64,000 nucleotides of DNA from Trogon surrucura. Taxonomy: Eukaryota; Chordata; Aves; Trogoniformes; Trogonidae. Below are positions 49,301 to 60,200 of this stretch, piece by piece. The DNA is taken from assembly GCA_020746105.1 (NCBI GenBank), contig CM036658.1:12880689-12944688 (forward strand), written 5' to 3'. The position numbers and the translations under genes are program-made. The notes under the pieces are model-generated. The model was not told the origin of the DNA. It searched no databases and saw only the letters and a list, made by a program, of their open reading frames with translations. Position 1 is the stretch's first letter. Every line of letters begins with the position of its first letter.

Positions 49301-52300
49301 TTAGGTCCATTGCCTCTGTAATTGCAAAAGTGAATGCAGTGCATTTTCTCTGCCTGGTGGGGAAGATACAGAAGTAAAAGGTCAAGGTTTTATCTGTCTG
49401 TTGTGCTGCCACTGACTTGCTGTATAATCTTGCACAATCTTCTAGCTGTTGTGTATCATATTCCTAGCTTGGATAAAGAGTTTCCTATTCTACAAATAAA
49501 GTTAAGTTTATGTAATTTTGGTTTAGTTCAGTAATGTTAATCAACATGAATTTACTGGACAGTGTTTTTAAATGTCTTTTGTGTGCTTATTTTTCTATAT
49601 TAAGGTTTCCAAAACATGACTGAAAAGTGCACTTAAAATCTGTATTTTTATCATCCTATTTTTCCAAGATTGTTAGTTGAAAAGGTTATCTTTTGTTTTT
49701 TCTTCTTAAAAGTGCATTTTCCTCTGGCACTGCTTGATTTATAAAATCATAGAGATCACTAGCAAATAATCTAAAACCTCATGGCATCATAGCAATATAG
49801 CACTAAAACAGTAGAGCTTGAAACTTTGACTTTGTTTAGAATTATTCACATAGTCAAATTCATTCAACCCCACTGTTTCTTCTTTTATCCTCTCATCCAT
49901 TCATTCCCTCACTCTGCTGCTGACCTATTCACTGCATTATGTATTGGTCTGCAAACCTCCGAGCACGTTCACTGCCCTTTTCACCGACTTACTAAATACC
50001 TACCACCTGTTCACTCACTCACTCTTGGACTGATCTGCCCTCAGTATCAGACCTGGCTTCCATGCCAGTTTTGGTCCTCCTCTCATTCCCTACTCTCCTC
50101 TGGTATCTTCTACACTGCAGCTTATTTCTTCCTGAGTTTAATTAAGGACTTCAGGTTTAAGAGCACAGACAGTTGTTATTGCTGTCTAACTTTCTTGCTC
50201 AGTTGTAGGGGTTTTTTTCCTCTTTTTTTGCTTTATTTTGCTTTTTTTTTTTTTTTAGTTTTTCCTGGCACAGATTTGATACAGCTTGCCTAGACTTAAA
50301 ATACCCATGTCTATATTAATCCCTCAACATGATTTCTGAACTAGGTATGACTGAGGTAATCTTTACATATTATTACTTTGCAGCATGCATTATGTATACT
50401 TCCAAAGATTATACTTTATTATGCTTATAATGGAGGTTTTTTAAAAGCATGTTTCATGCCTATCTTTGGAATATCCATTATGGAGCTGCTGTGGACATGT
50501 ATTAGTAGTTGTTCATTATATGATCTCATTGCTGCAGCATGTAGTATTGGAGAGATGATAACAGTTTTTAGCAAAACAAATTCAGTTTTAATTACTGTGT
50601 GGACCAGTGTCTTCAGCCCTACACCACTAGCTCACACACAATCCAGGCTAACGTTACAGACCTTTGGAATACCTCCCAAGTTTGTACCCATCATGCCTTG
50701 GAGGCCTTTTGTTTTTAAATCCTTTGGAAGATGTCACTTACAACAGGCACTGATAAAAATCCTCAGTGGTGCCATTTATGGTACTTGCTGTATGTTCTCG
50801 ACACTGTTGTTAGGACATTGACTTTTTCTCAAAAATTCCTGTTGGCAACATATTTTACTTGAAAGAAGATACTGAATGTGACTGAGAATCTGGTATTTGA
50901 CCAGGTCCAACCATCAGTTCCTTGGTTTACCTCTGACCTTTCAGTCTGTGACACACCCCTGTTTTCACTGCAAATGGAGACTGAAAGCTACGCTATACAA
51001 ATGAACAATATAATTATTATAAGTCACAAAATCTAACCTGGATAGACAGCAAAAGTGATGGAAATTTTGTCTTCGTGCTAGCTTTTGCTCTGGTTCCTTT
51101 TTGCTGCTCTGGGTTTTTGGAAGCTTGTGCCGACCGTAGGCTCCCTGGGGAAACCTGACATGTGATTTTCCTACTCTGTGTTAAGAACTGCCCTAGCCTA
51201 GAGTTTGTACAATGCAAAAGAGATTTAAGAAGCACCTTTGTTTCTTCCCTCAGAATATCATTTCATAGCTGTGTCCCTCAGGAGATGCTTAAAGTCTTGT
51301 CTACACCAGGCAGGTTTTGCTGTTGTAGTAATACCAGCAGCCAGTCCCAGAAGAGATGCAGCTTATTCTTTTGCTGATATAAATTACAGCAATTCTCAAA
51401 AAAATATGCTAAGGATTTTTTATCCTTCTACCGTATTTGCACTAGGGATTTTCCTGCATGCATTCAGCATCTGATCCTTCTTCATGCTCCTGTCAGATGC
51501 AGGTAAGTTGTGAGAAGTGCGTTCTCCCCCTTCTCAGCAGACCCTGTGCCCTCAACTCCTCCTGCTCCTGGTGGCTGTTGCCTCCCAGAGCTGAATGGGA
51601 CTATTTAGTTTTTTTCCATGCATATGATCTCATGTTTTGCTGGCGTGTGAACCTATTTGGTGTTGAATGCTGGTGGCCCTGTGTTAAGCAGGCCTAAGTT
51701 AAATCACCGTTTTGAAAATGTCATGAGGTGAGATGGATTTACCAGCGTTTTCCACAGAACAACAAACTGTTCGCTGGCTGTGCTATTATCCTCCTTCAAA
51801 GCCCATGGTTTCAAATACCCTGAAATACCAAGGTGGTCAGGTCTTGCTTCACCTGTAAACTTTCTACATCTGAGGTTATCATCATGCCTCTATGTCTCTA
51901 AGAGGCTTTAGTTCCTCGGTCATTTCATTGTGACAGTATTTCTTGGCTACAGTTATAGCTAACGCGAATTACAGATATTGGAAACTGCCATTTTAACAAT
52001 ACATACCTATTGTGTAGTGGTTGCATTTGCTGTATTGCAAATGCCAGTGTTCAATAAACTAAATATTTTGTTGAGCCTTGCTTAAATTACTTCTGTTAAC
52101 AGAGCTATAGCAATCAAATGACAGTGGATATCACCTGTTTCACAGCAATAAAAAAACCCCAGTCATGCACGTGTTTGATCATGTAATCAGAACAGTCACC
52201 ACAGGCGTGCACGAACATGATGGTAATCAATAACTCATCAGTGACTCAGCAGAAACATTGCGATGAGATCTGTGCAGGCACTGACCTATTTTCTTGCTTA

Positions 52301-52690
52301 TGCCAGGCTGCTCCTCCGTTAATATTACCAAGCAGACACCTACGCAGGCCCTGTGCTTTGAGGTACCGCAGTTCCAGTAACGTTTGCTTTCAGTATAAAT
52401 CATTCATACTTCCGTGGTGCCAAAAGGCTGCATCCGGGACTTGATTTGCGCTACCGTCTGCAGCAAGAGGATCCCTCCTGCAGGAGCAGGAGAAAGGGAA
52501 TAGGCATGGGCATGTGGGCATGGGCATGTGGGCATGGGCCAAGCAGCGCTAGGCGCAGGCGGCTGTTGCACGGCCTGCCTAAACCGCATCTGCTTTCGGC
52601 ACCAGTGCCTCAATACCTTTCCAAGCTACGCAGCCTTTCATCCTTACGGAGGAAAGGATTTGCTGCTGTCGTTTACCAGGGCTGTCGCCT
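46385..52690. other. Intergenic DNA left of the CpG island
   Basis: AT-rich with no recognised gene. It includes a G9 run near 46925-46933, A-run-plus-CCCC motifs at about 47501-47520, 49242-49264 and 52149-52159, a T-rich tract at 50208-50258, and the minisatellite at 52503-52539. Open frames of 147-155 codons at 49826-50293 and 50378-50821 have no recognisable domain. Confidence 0.5.
52503..52539. repeat. 14-bp minisatellite, 2.6 copies
   Basis: The unit GGCATGGGCATGTG occurs perfectly at 52503-52516 and 52517-52530, with a partial third copy to 52539. Each unit itself contains the shorter motif GGCATG twice. It lies about 150-200 bp left of the CpG island. Confidence 0.92.
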
Positions 52691-53186
52691 GAGGTGGGGG
52701 TTATCATCGAACCGTTGCCCTCCGCGGCCGGCCCCTGCAGGGATGCTGCTGTTAATGGGGGATGCGCCGGCTAAGGGGGAGGAAAAAACAACAAGTTTAT
52801 TGGGAAGGAAGGGCAGTAGCCCCGAGGCGACCTCCCCTCCGGGCCGCCCCTCCTTGTCCCCCTCCCCTGGCGAGCGAGACCCGGGTCCGCCCCCCGGCTC
52901 CGCGCATCTGCAGCCCCGCTCCGGGCGGGCACGGCGGCCCTGCACGTCCGCCCCCCGCCGCCATTAACTGCGGGGCAACCCAAACTTGTTACACACGGGC
53001 ACCAACTCCTCCTCCTCCCGCCGCCGCCCTGCCCCCGCCGGCGTAGGGAGGAGGGGGCTGCGCCGGCCACAGCCCGCCGCGGGGAAAGGCGCCGAGGCGG
53101 GCGGGGGCCGGGGCCGAGGCGGCGGACCCCCGCAGGTAGGACCGCCCGGCGGGGCGGGCTGCGCGCCGCCCGGGGCCCGGGGAGGA

Positions 53187-53206
53187 GGCGGCGGCGGCGG
53201 CGGCGG
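53187..53206. repeat. GGC/CGG trinucleotide repeat
   Basis: Six consecutive GGC units plus GG, inside the CpG island, with a second shorter GGC cluster at about 53232-53245. In a 5' untranslated region such repeats can be length-variable. Confidence 0.88.
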
Positions 53207-53590
53207 GAGGGGGCAAAGGAGGAGGGGATAGGCGGCGGCGGCGCTGGTGGTGGAGGCGGAGGCAGAGCGGTCGCCGCCGGCGCGAGCGTCTGGCCGTGCC
53301 CGCCGTGCCTCCTCCCGCCGAGGTGGGTGCGGGGGCTGCCGGGGCGACGCGCGGGCTCCCCGGGCGGAGATGGCGGCGGGGACTCGGGTGGCGGTCGGCG
53401 CCGGCACACCTGCGGAGCGCGGCCTCCCGCCCGCCGGGGCCGAGCCTGCCGCCGGTTCCGGGGAGGGGGCCCGGGTGGCGGCGAGGTAGGGACGCGGCGC
53501 GGGCGCTGGCAGCCCCTGCCGGTGGCAGCTCGGCTGAGCGGCGCGGAGAGGAGGAGCCTCCCGCAGCAAATGAGCGAGAGCCGGCAGGTT

Positions 53591-53597
53591 TATAAAT
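53591..53597 (+). promoter_or_regulatory. TATA-like element within the CpG island
   Basis: TTTATAAATG stands alone in very GC-rich DNA. A start about 30 nt downstream (near 53621) followed by the donor CCAG|GTGCGT at 53664/53665 would give a first exon of about 44 nt. This is a hypothesis from spacing only. Confidence 0.35.
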
Positions 53598-54290
53598 GTG
53601 CTTTTTCTCCCCGCCAGCCCCGTTGGCTCCAGCGGCGGCTCCCAGCCCGAGGCGGCCGCCCCAGGTGCGTCCTGCAGCGGTGGGGCAGCGCCTCGGCCCT
53701 CGCTGCCGGTCCCGGCCGCACCTGGCGCGGCTGGGCGGGGGCCGGGGGCAGCTCCCGCGGGCGGGGACGGGGGCGGTGTGCCCGGGTACCGGTGCGAGGC
53801 GTCTTCGGCCGGCGGGGAAGCGGCCCAGCGGTTACCGTCGGTGTATGCGGGCGCTGCCGGGGAGGCGGCTGCCCGCCGGGAACCGCGGCCCCGGCCTCCA
53901 GGAGCAGCAGAACTCTAAGCTGGGTGGTTGCTGTCGGCTCCGTATGTTTTGAAAGAGCTGTTTCGTTTTCCGGTCGTCGGGAGGGTTTAAAGCAGGTCTG
54001 CACGGAGGTGCTGGGTGTGCAAGGATGGGGTAAAGCGACTTAAGAGTTGGCTCTCTGTGCGTGTTTGCCCTCCAGCTCGTTATAAGGGGACGTCTCTGCC
54101 GCTCCGTGGCGGTGCGGGCTGTGTCAGGCGGTGTTTTTCCGCGTACGCGGAGCCACGCAGCATCATCGGTGCTTAAGGCAGGAGTGGATGGATGCAACGA
54201 TCGTAACTTTATTGTTTCAGCTCGTTTCTATTATGTGACTTCCATTAGCGGGGAGGGGAGCAGGAGCTTGTGGGAGGGAACCTGATGGAT

Positions 54291-57200
54291 TTGCAGGTTG
54301 AAGGGCTTATTCATGTCTGCGCTTTGGTTTCGTGCTGAAACATTTTCCTGCCTTCGTTTTACCTCCTGTCTTTCCTATCACGTACCTCTTGTAAGGAGCT
54401 ACTTCTGCTGAAAAATGTAAAACGTGACCTTTAAGTCTTTGACAGTCAAATATTTGTGGTGGGCTCTGGAAATAAATGCAGTATTATATTTTTTTTTGCT
54501 TTTGTGTAATTAAAATTCCTACAGTAATTATCGCTGAGCTGCTGTTGCCTTCTTTATGACCATCAGGCTCAGAAATAGCCACTGATGTCATACTCCGTTT
54601 TGGATACCTATGTGGAGGTTTTGTGGAAGAGAACTGCTTAATGACTTCTTGCAGTAGAAGGAGCATGAGCAGAGGCAACTAGTTATGCAAGTGCACCTAA
54701 AGGAAACCCTTCCGCCTGCGCAGCTGTGTGGGTGGCGTATACAGAGTGGGAGTATCACTTACCAACTGGGTTAGAAAGGGGCATTGGAAGAGAGGTGAAT
54801 AACTGTTGTAGGGCGAAACGCTGTACATACCACGTTCCCCACTGTGCGTGATGTGTCTGCGAGCAGGTGATGGATGGGCAGTCCTAATTCTTTCAGGTAG
54901 CAGAGGTGAGGTGCAGGCGGCTCTTTTTTACCAAAAGCAAATGAGTAGCAAGGGAATAAGTTTCCAAGTAGATGTTCATCAGGTCGTGGGGAGGGAGGAG
55001 GAGGAGAAAGCTTTGGAAATGTGGAGCTGGATTGAAAGATGAAGTCCGTCTCTGTTGGGATTTTGTGGCCTAGAGAGGAAGTAGTTAACACACACCCTCC
55101 AGAAAAACCAATTACTCTGTACACTTTATGATGGGGATTTATGATTGAGTCTGCTGACAAAAGCTGCTTGCATTCGTACCTACTAAAACAGCTGGGTGCG
55201 GTTTTTTGTTGTGGTTTTTTTTTTTTTTTTAAGAAACAAAAGCCATTGTAGCTGGTGGGGAGGGCAGTAGCTTCTTCTACAGCAAATTAAACCTTTGATG
55301 TGAGTGGATTTATTTCAGAGCTCTAAGACTGATTCATAGATTTTTCCGGACACTGTAAGTAAAGGTGTGACTGGAGACTTTATTTAATGTGCTTGTTGTC
55401 TTCTCTTTGCTGATGTTATGATTCAGTCTCCTCTCTTCCCCCAATACAAGCTGTTACATTAAAGATTTGATAATCTTGTGTTAACCTGCTTGCATGGTTA
55501 CAGCTGTGCAGTGTTGAAAGTGTGTAGCTTTAGATCTCTTAGAGGTCCTGCAAGGAGGAGGGGAGATGTTAGGGATGCCCCAGTACTTTCCCTCGCTGAC
55601 CTGCCTCTGGAGCAGCAGAGTTACCAGCTTCACGCAGCCTCTTACTGGGGAGAAGCTGGAGACATCTCCAGAGGGTCTGTGATCTGCCTGGGACTGCTTA
55701 GCTGGAGCTGGAGACTGTGCTGTGTGCTCTCATGCGCCCTCCCAGCCATCTTGGGGCTGTGTGTTGAGCAAATGTTTTGGTGTTCAAGTGTGTTGTCTTA
55801 GATGTTTTCTTGCAGTGAAGTAAGTGGAAGTCTCTTTCATTCATGCCAGAATTGGTTCTTCTTGATCTGAGCTGCTAGCTTTAGATCTAGTATTTGTATG
55901 TGCCATCTAGTTTGCAAAAGATGTTGGATGAATTGGTAGGCAGTTGTACTTTACTCTGATTCTAAGGATGGCTTTCCAGAATGGAACTTTTACTTAAATC
56001 ATTGGAAACAGATGTGATAGAAATTCTCCCAAGATTTCATGTTGTCTCTGAACTCTAATGTTTAGTTTTCATCCAGGAAAAACAGAATCTCATGCCACAG
56101 CTGTTGAGATAAGGATTTTCTAGATTCGGGAGAAATACCGTAATTTCTTACAATGTTCAGAGATGAGGTGATTTTTCAATTTTTGCTCTGCAAAGGTAAC
56201 CTGAAACGAGCAGTGACAAGGAAGGAAAGATGTAATTGTCAAGGTTCACTAAAATTCCTTGTAAGCCTTCAGTGCTTCCAAATATTAGATCTTGTAAATA
56301 TTCATATTATTCTGTGATTTAAATCATTCGAAAAGTAGTTTCTGAAGGTGCATAACCATGAATGTTATTTGTGAATTTATGCTGATCTGCTATGCTTCCC
56401 ACTAAACTGAGATTTAAGTACTTGTAGATAAAACCGAGAATGTTTCAAAATGTTCTACTTTTGGAAAAAGTAACTAGGAAGTAATATCTTCCAGGTAGCA
56501 TGTGACAATAAGGTTGGAGACTTAAATGTGACAACAAAGAGAAGCAGACCAGCTCATAAACTTTCCTAACTTGTCCTTTAAAGGTTCCTCTTTTTTACAC
56601 CTGTATATAAATTACTGTGTTGGAAGCTTAAAATGAGAAATCAGATTTTCATTATTGTGAGGATGATAGACAGTTTTGGTGTGTCCTTTGTTGTGCCTAA
56701 TACTCAGCCGCTGTATGCCAAGTTTAGTTAGATGAAGAAAGGTGTGCCCTGTTGATAGGTTGTGTAATAAATAGGGAGCCGGGAAGTGCTTTTGGCTGTT
56801 TGATTTGATTTTACTTTCCCTCAAGGTTTTCCCCCTCCTCCCATCTAACTGGTCTTCTGTGGTAAAGCAGCATTTTATAAGGTCTTCTTCATCTGGTTTT
56901 GCATAGTCCTGTGCTTGAGTGTCTAGGTGGATAGATGGGAGTGTTTTGAAAAGAATGGGAAAAGTCCCACTTAGTTTAATATGGGGCCTTGAGTTTTGGG
57001 AAGACAAAGTGGCTGGAGAGTTGACTTTCTGAGTGACACACAGCAGATCGTGTACCACGAAGATCCTGTGAAGACCAGAAGGATGCTGCTGCAGCTGCCG
57101 TTTGGAGAGTTAACTCACCTGTGCTACAGGCTGGGTGGAAGCTGTTTTAATTGCCTTCCTTCTGGTGTGAGGGTTTTGTCTTTGTTTCTTGGATGAGTTG

Positions 57201-60200
57201 ATGAAAGAAAGGAAGAGGAATTTTTCTGTTCCTGCAACTGTTGAGTTACAAAGCAGAAAGCAACACCTCATATTTCAGGCTAATGTGTGCCATCGTCTTG
57301 GATGGGAAAGTTACAGGTCTCACTGTCCAGAACTGGATTAACAGGGTCTTGCGTTTGTGTTCTGGCCAAAAAGCTTTTATGTTCTGTCCTTTGTCTGCCT
57401 GTGAAGTTCCAGGAATGCAAAGGGCCACTCTGCTTTCTGGAGGTACTACTGCTGCCTGCCTTTGCTGCAAGAGAGGTTGGTGTCTGTAGTAAGAATGGTG
57501 TTGTACTCCATTTCTGCTAACCTGGGGTGTCCAGGAGATGTTTCATCCCCTCCCCTCCTGTTCCTGGAAGCACTGAGCTGTGCTGCAGCAAGGCTTGGGT
57601 ACATGAACATGTTTCTGAAAATGGTGTGAGTAAATAAGGAAAAAACCTGGTTTCGGTACTGTTAGTACTTTTTTTTTTTTTCATGACTAGGTGGAGGAGG
57701 AAAAATAAAAGGGTTTTTTTCAATAAGGAGGCATGCATGTTGTTTGTACTACTGTGACTCTTGAGATTCTTCACAATTTAGCATTTTAAAGCACCAAACA
57801 GCAGCCTTTGCCTCAAGAGTATGTTCTTACAGTGCCTGAGGGGAAAACAAACCAGATGGCAAATTAATAAAAACTTGGGCTATAGATGTAAGCAGATAAG
57901 AAACTTTTCTAAGGACAATAAATAAAGTTAATTGAAGCCTATATATCAAGTTTAGAAACAAGTTTATTGGTTATCTAGAAATAAGACCAGTTTCCCTGCC
58001 TTTCGCTACTCTTCCGCTTATTCTTCTCTCTGTTCATCTACAGCAGTGCACTTGTAATCCACCAGGCATTTTCTGCATTGATCCTCTTAAAAAATTAGTA
58101 TTAGCCTATATATGAGGCAAGCCAAAGAGGATTGAACACGGCGCTGCGAAATTAGTACCTGCTGGCCTCGTTGTGGGGATGGGCAGGTTCCCTCTCTTCA
58201 AAGAGTGTTTTTTGGTGTTGCGGTACAGCATGGGCTTGAGAAGAGAACAGATGATGGTGCGATGTGAGGAGCTTGGTCTGTGTGTTGCTTGCTGAGCAGA
58301 TGTGCAAGTGGCGAAGAGCTGATAGGAAGGCAGCTAGGAAATGTGTGGAATTGGCAGACTGGGAGATCGTGACGTCCTTTAGTGCATCTGGTTACTCAGC
58401 TGAGCCAGAGGAGGATATGCAGAGCAGGGGAAAGTTTGTGGAGATGAGCATTTCTGCTGGGAAAGCAGGCAGGAGGATAGAAATGTCTGAAAACTTTGTT
58501 AGCTCTTTGCTGGTGTGTGACAGGGAGACTACCTGGTGTACAGAAGCTAAAGCGAGTCTGACACAGCTGCAGTGAGGTGAGAGTGGGAAGACTGGTGTTG
58601 CCCTGTGCTTGAATACGGCCTGCCAGGTCTAGACAGATTTGCATGCATTGCAAAGGGCAGAGCGGGAGGAAAAGGGGGGAAAAATGCATGAAACGTGATT
58701 ATAGTTATTTCTTTGTTCAAGACTAGTTTTCAAAGGCAGGCTTTAACTGTGTTTCTGCTGAGTTTTTCCTCCTTCGCCCAATATAAAGCAGCCCTTACTT
58801 CCCCAAATGATTGGATTTTTATATATATATGCTCAGTTGTGCTTGATTTATATTTTTTTAAATAAACAAATGAAGCTCTATTACGTTTGTTTTTGTATAT
58901 ACAAAGAACTGCATAGAAAAATAGAGGCTTTTTTTTTTTTTAAAGAATGTCTTTGTTCTTGTTTCCACTGAAAGAGATAAAGCATTATGGTTGGTTGTTA
59001 CTGGAAAAACAATGAAGGATGTAGGGAAGAGACCTAGAGATGTCAAAGTTCTTGGATTTGTATTTGAATTCTTTCTCAGTGTACATTTGATGCATTCTGA
59101 GGAGAATGGAACAATACAGACTTATTTTTAAAAAAAAATAAAATGGAGTGCACTATGAGTTTGTCTTAGTCAGGCCATAGAGGTTGTGCCTGGCTTTGCT
59201 TAGGTTTGTTATAGTTGAACTCCCAATTTCGAAATACTTCAGAAAGAGCTAGCTCTCTCTAGCATTGTTTAGGTTGGTCAAAGCTTGTGTGAGGACACAC
59301 TAGATTTGGTGATTTATCTGTATAAAATGCATTATTGTACCTTCTTGGTTTGCAAGTTTTCGCTTGTGACAGTGTGAAAGAGTGAACTGACTATGCTGTG
59401 TGGTGGTTGGGACTGTCACATGAACATGGGTAACACTAGTTTGTTCACTGGAGTTATAGTAACTTGTAAGAATGTCTATCAATATGACATTTTACAGATA
59501 CCTTTACAGTGCTTTTACCTTATCTGGTGATGCTTGAATTTATTCAGAAGACATTTATTAAACCTCACTTAAGAAATAAAATTATAACTGTTAATGCAGG
59601 AGGAACACTTGCCCGTTCAGTGAAACTAGATAAGATTCCTCTCGCTCACCCAAGGACATGAGAAAGACAGTTTGTGGGAAGAGGCTATACTGTTCGTTGG
59701 ACCAACTGGTATAACTGGGAAAGCTATGGGAATATAGACAGACTTTTGGACGATTAATATTTTCTCAATCTAATATAATAAAATACTTGTCACCCTTCTC
59801 TGTATGACATGTAGTGGATGTTCTTGGTAGGCTCTCTAATTCTTGCTGGACGTTGTAGTTTGGGCTGTGGGATATTTCTATGTGTAAATTTGTATTTAAT
59901 TTGGATATGGTAAGAGTTGTCTGCAAAGCATTTAAAAAAAGTGGAATGTTCTGCACAGAGAAGTTAAAATAATCAGGGCCCTAACCTGGCCAGCAAGTTT
60001 GTGGAGTGTAGCTGAGGCAAGTATATGCCTGCAGAAGTTTACATGGGGGACACGGGTCATGCACAAGCATACTGTCCTGACCTCTCTCAAAAAAAAAACC
60101 CCAAAACCAAACCCAGTCAAAAAATATGGAAGTAGTAACAGGGTGGTAATGCTTTAGTTTGTCATTTTGCATATAGAAGTCTGTTAGAGCAGTGTTGTGT

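Larger units (their letters stand above)
52690..54290 (+). promoter_or_regulatory. SEMA4D: Strong CpG island, likely SEMA4D promoter and 5' exon region
   Basis: This is the largest and densest CpG island in the window, with many GC-boxes, CGG repeats and no dominant TATA box upstream, typical of a housekeeping-type or broad promoter. The gene name is inferred. In mammals SEMA4D is the neighbour transcribed divergently from GADD45G, and the island's distance and side fit. Plus-strand donors such as GCAG|GTAGGA (53135/53136), GAG|GTAGGG (53485/53486) and CCAG|GTGCGT (53664/53665) could end non-coding first exons. Long frames on both strands here have GC-driven composition and no domain. SEMA4D encodes a membrane semaphorin that signals through plexin-B receptors. 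Its coding exons are not in view. Confidence 0.5.

Noticed and set aside
49744-49800. AATCATAGAGATCA looked like a CR1 3' octamer
   Set aside because: The downstream sequence does not continue into CR1 3'UTR and only one partial octamer is present.
49826-50821. Two consecutive plus-strand frames of 155 and 147 codons
   Set aside because: Ser/Phe/Leu-rich translations from T-rich DNA, ending in a poly-T stretch for the first. No recognisable motif.
52771-54043. Long frames (200-238 codons) on both strands in the 53-kb CpG island
   Set aside because: Low-complexity Pro/Arg/Gly/Ala translations on opposite strands over the same bases, with no domain. This is typical of CpG islands.
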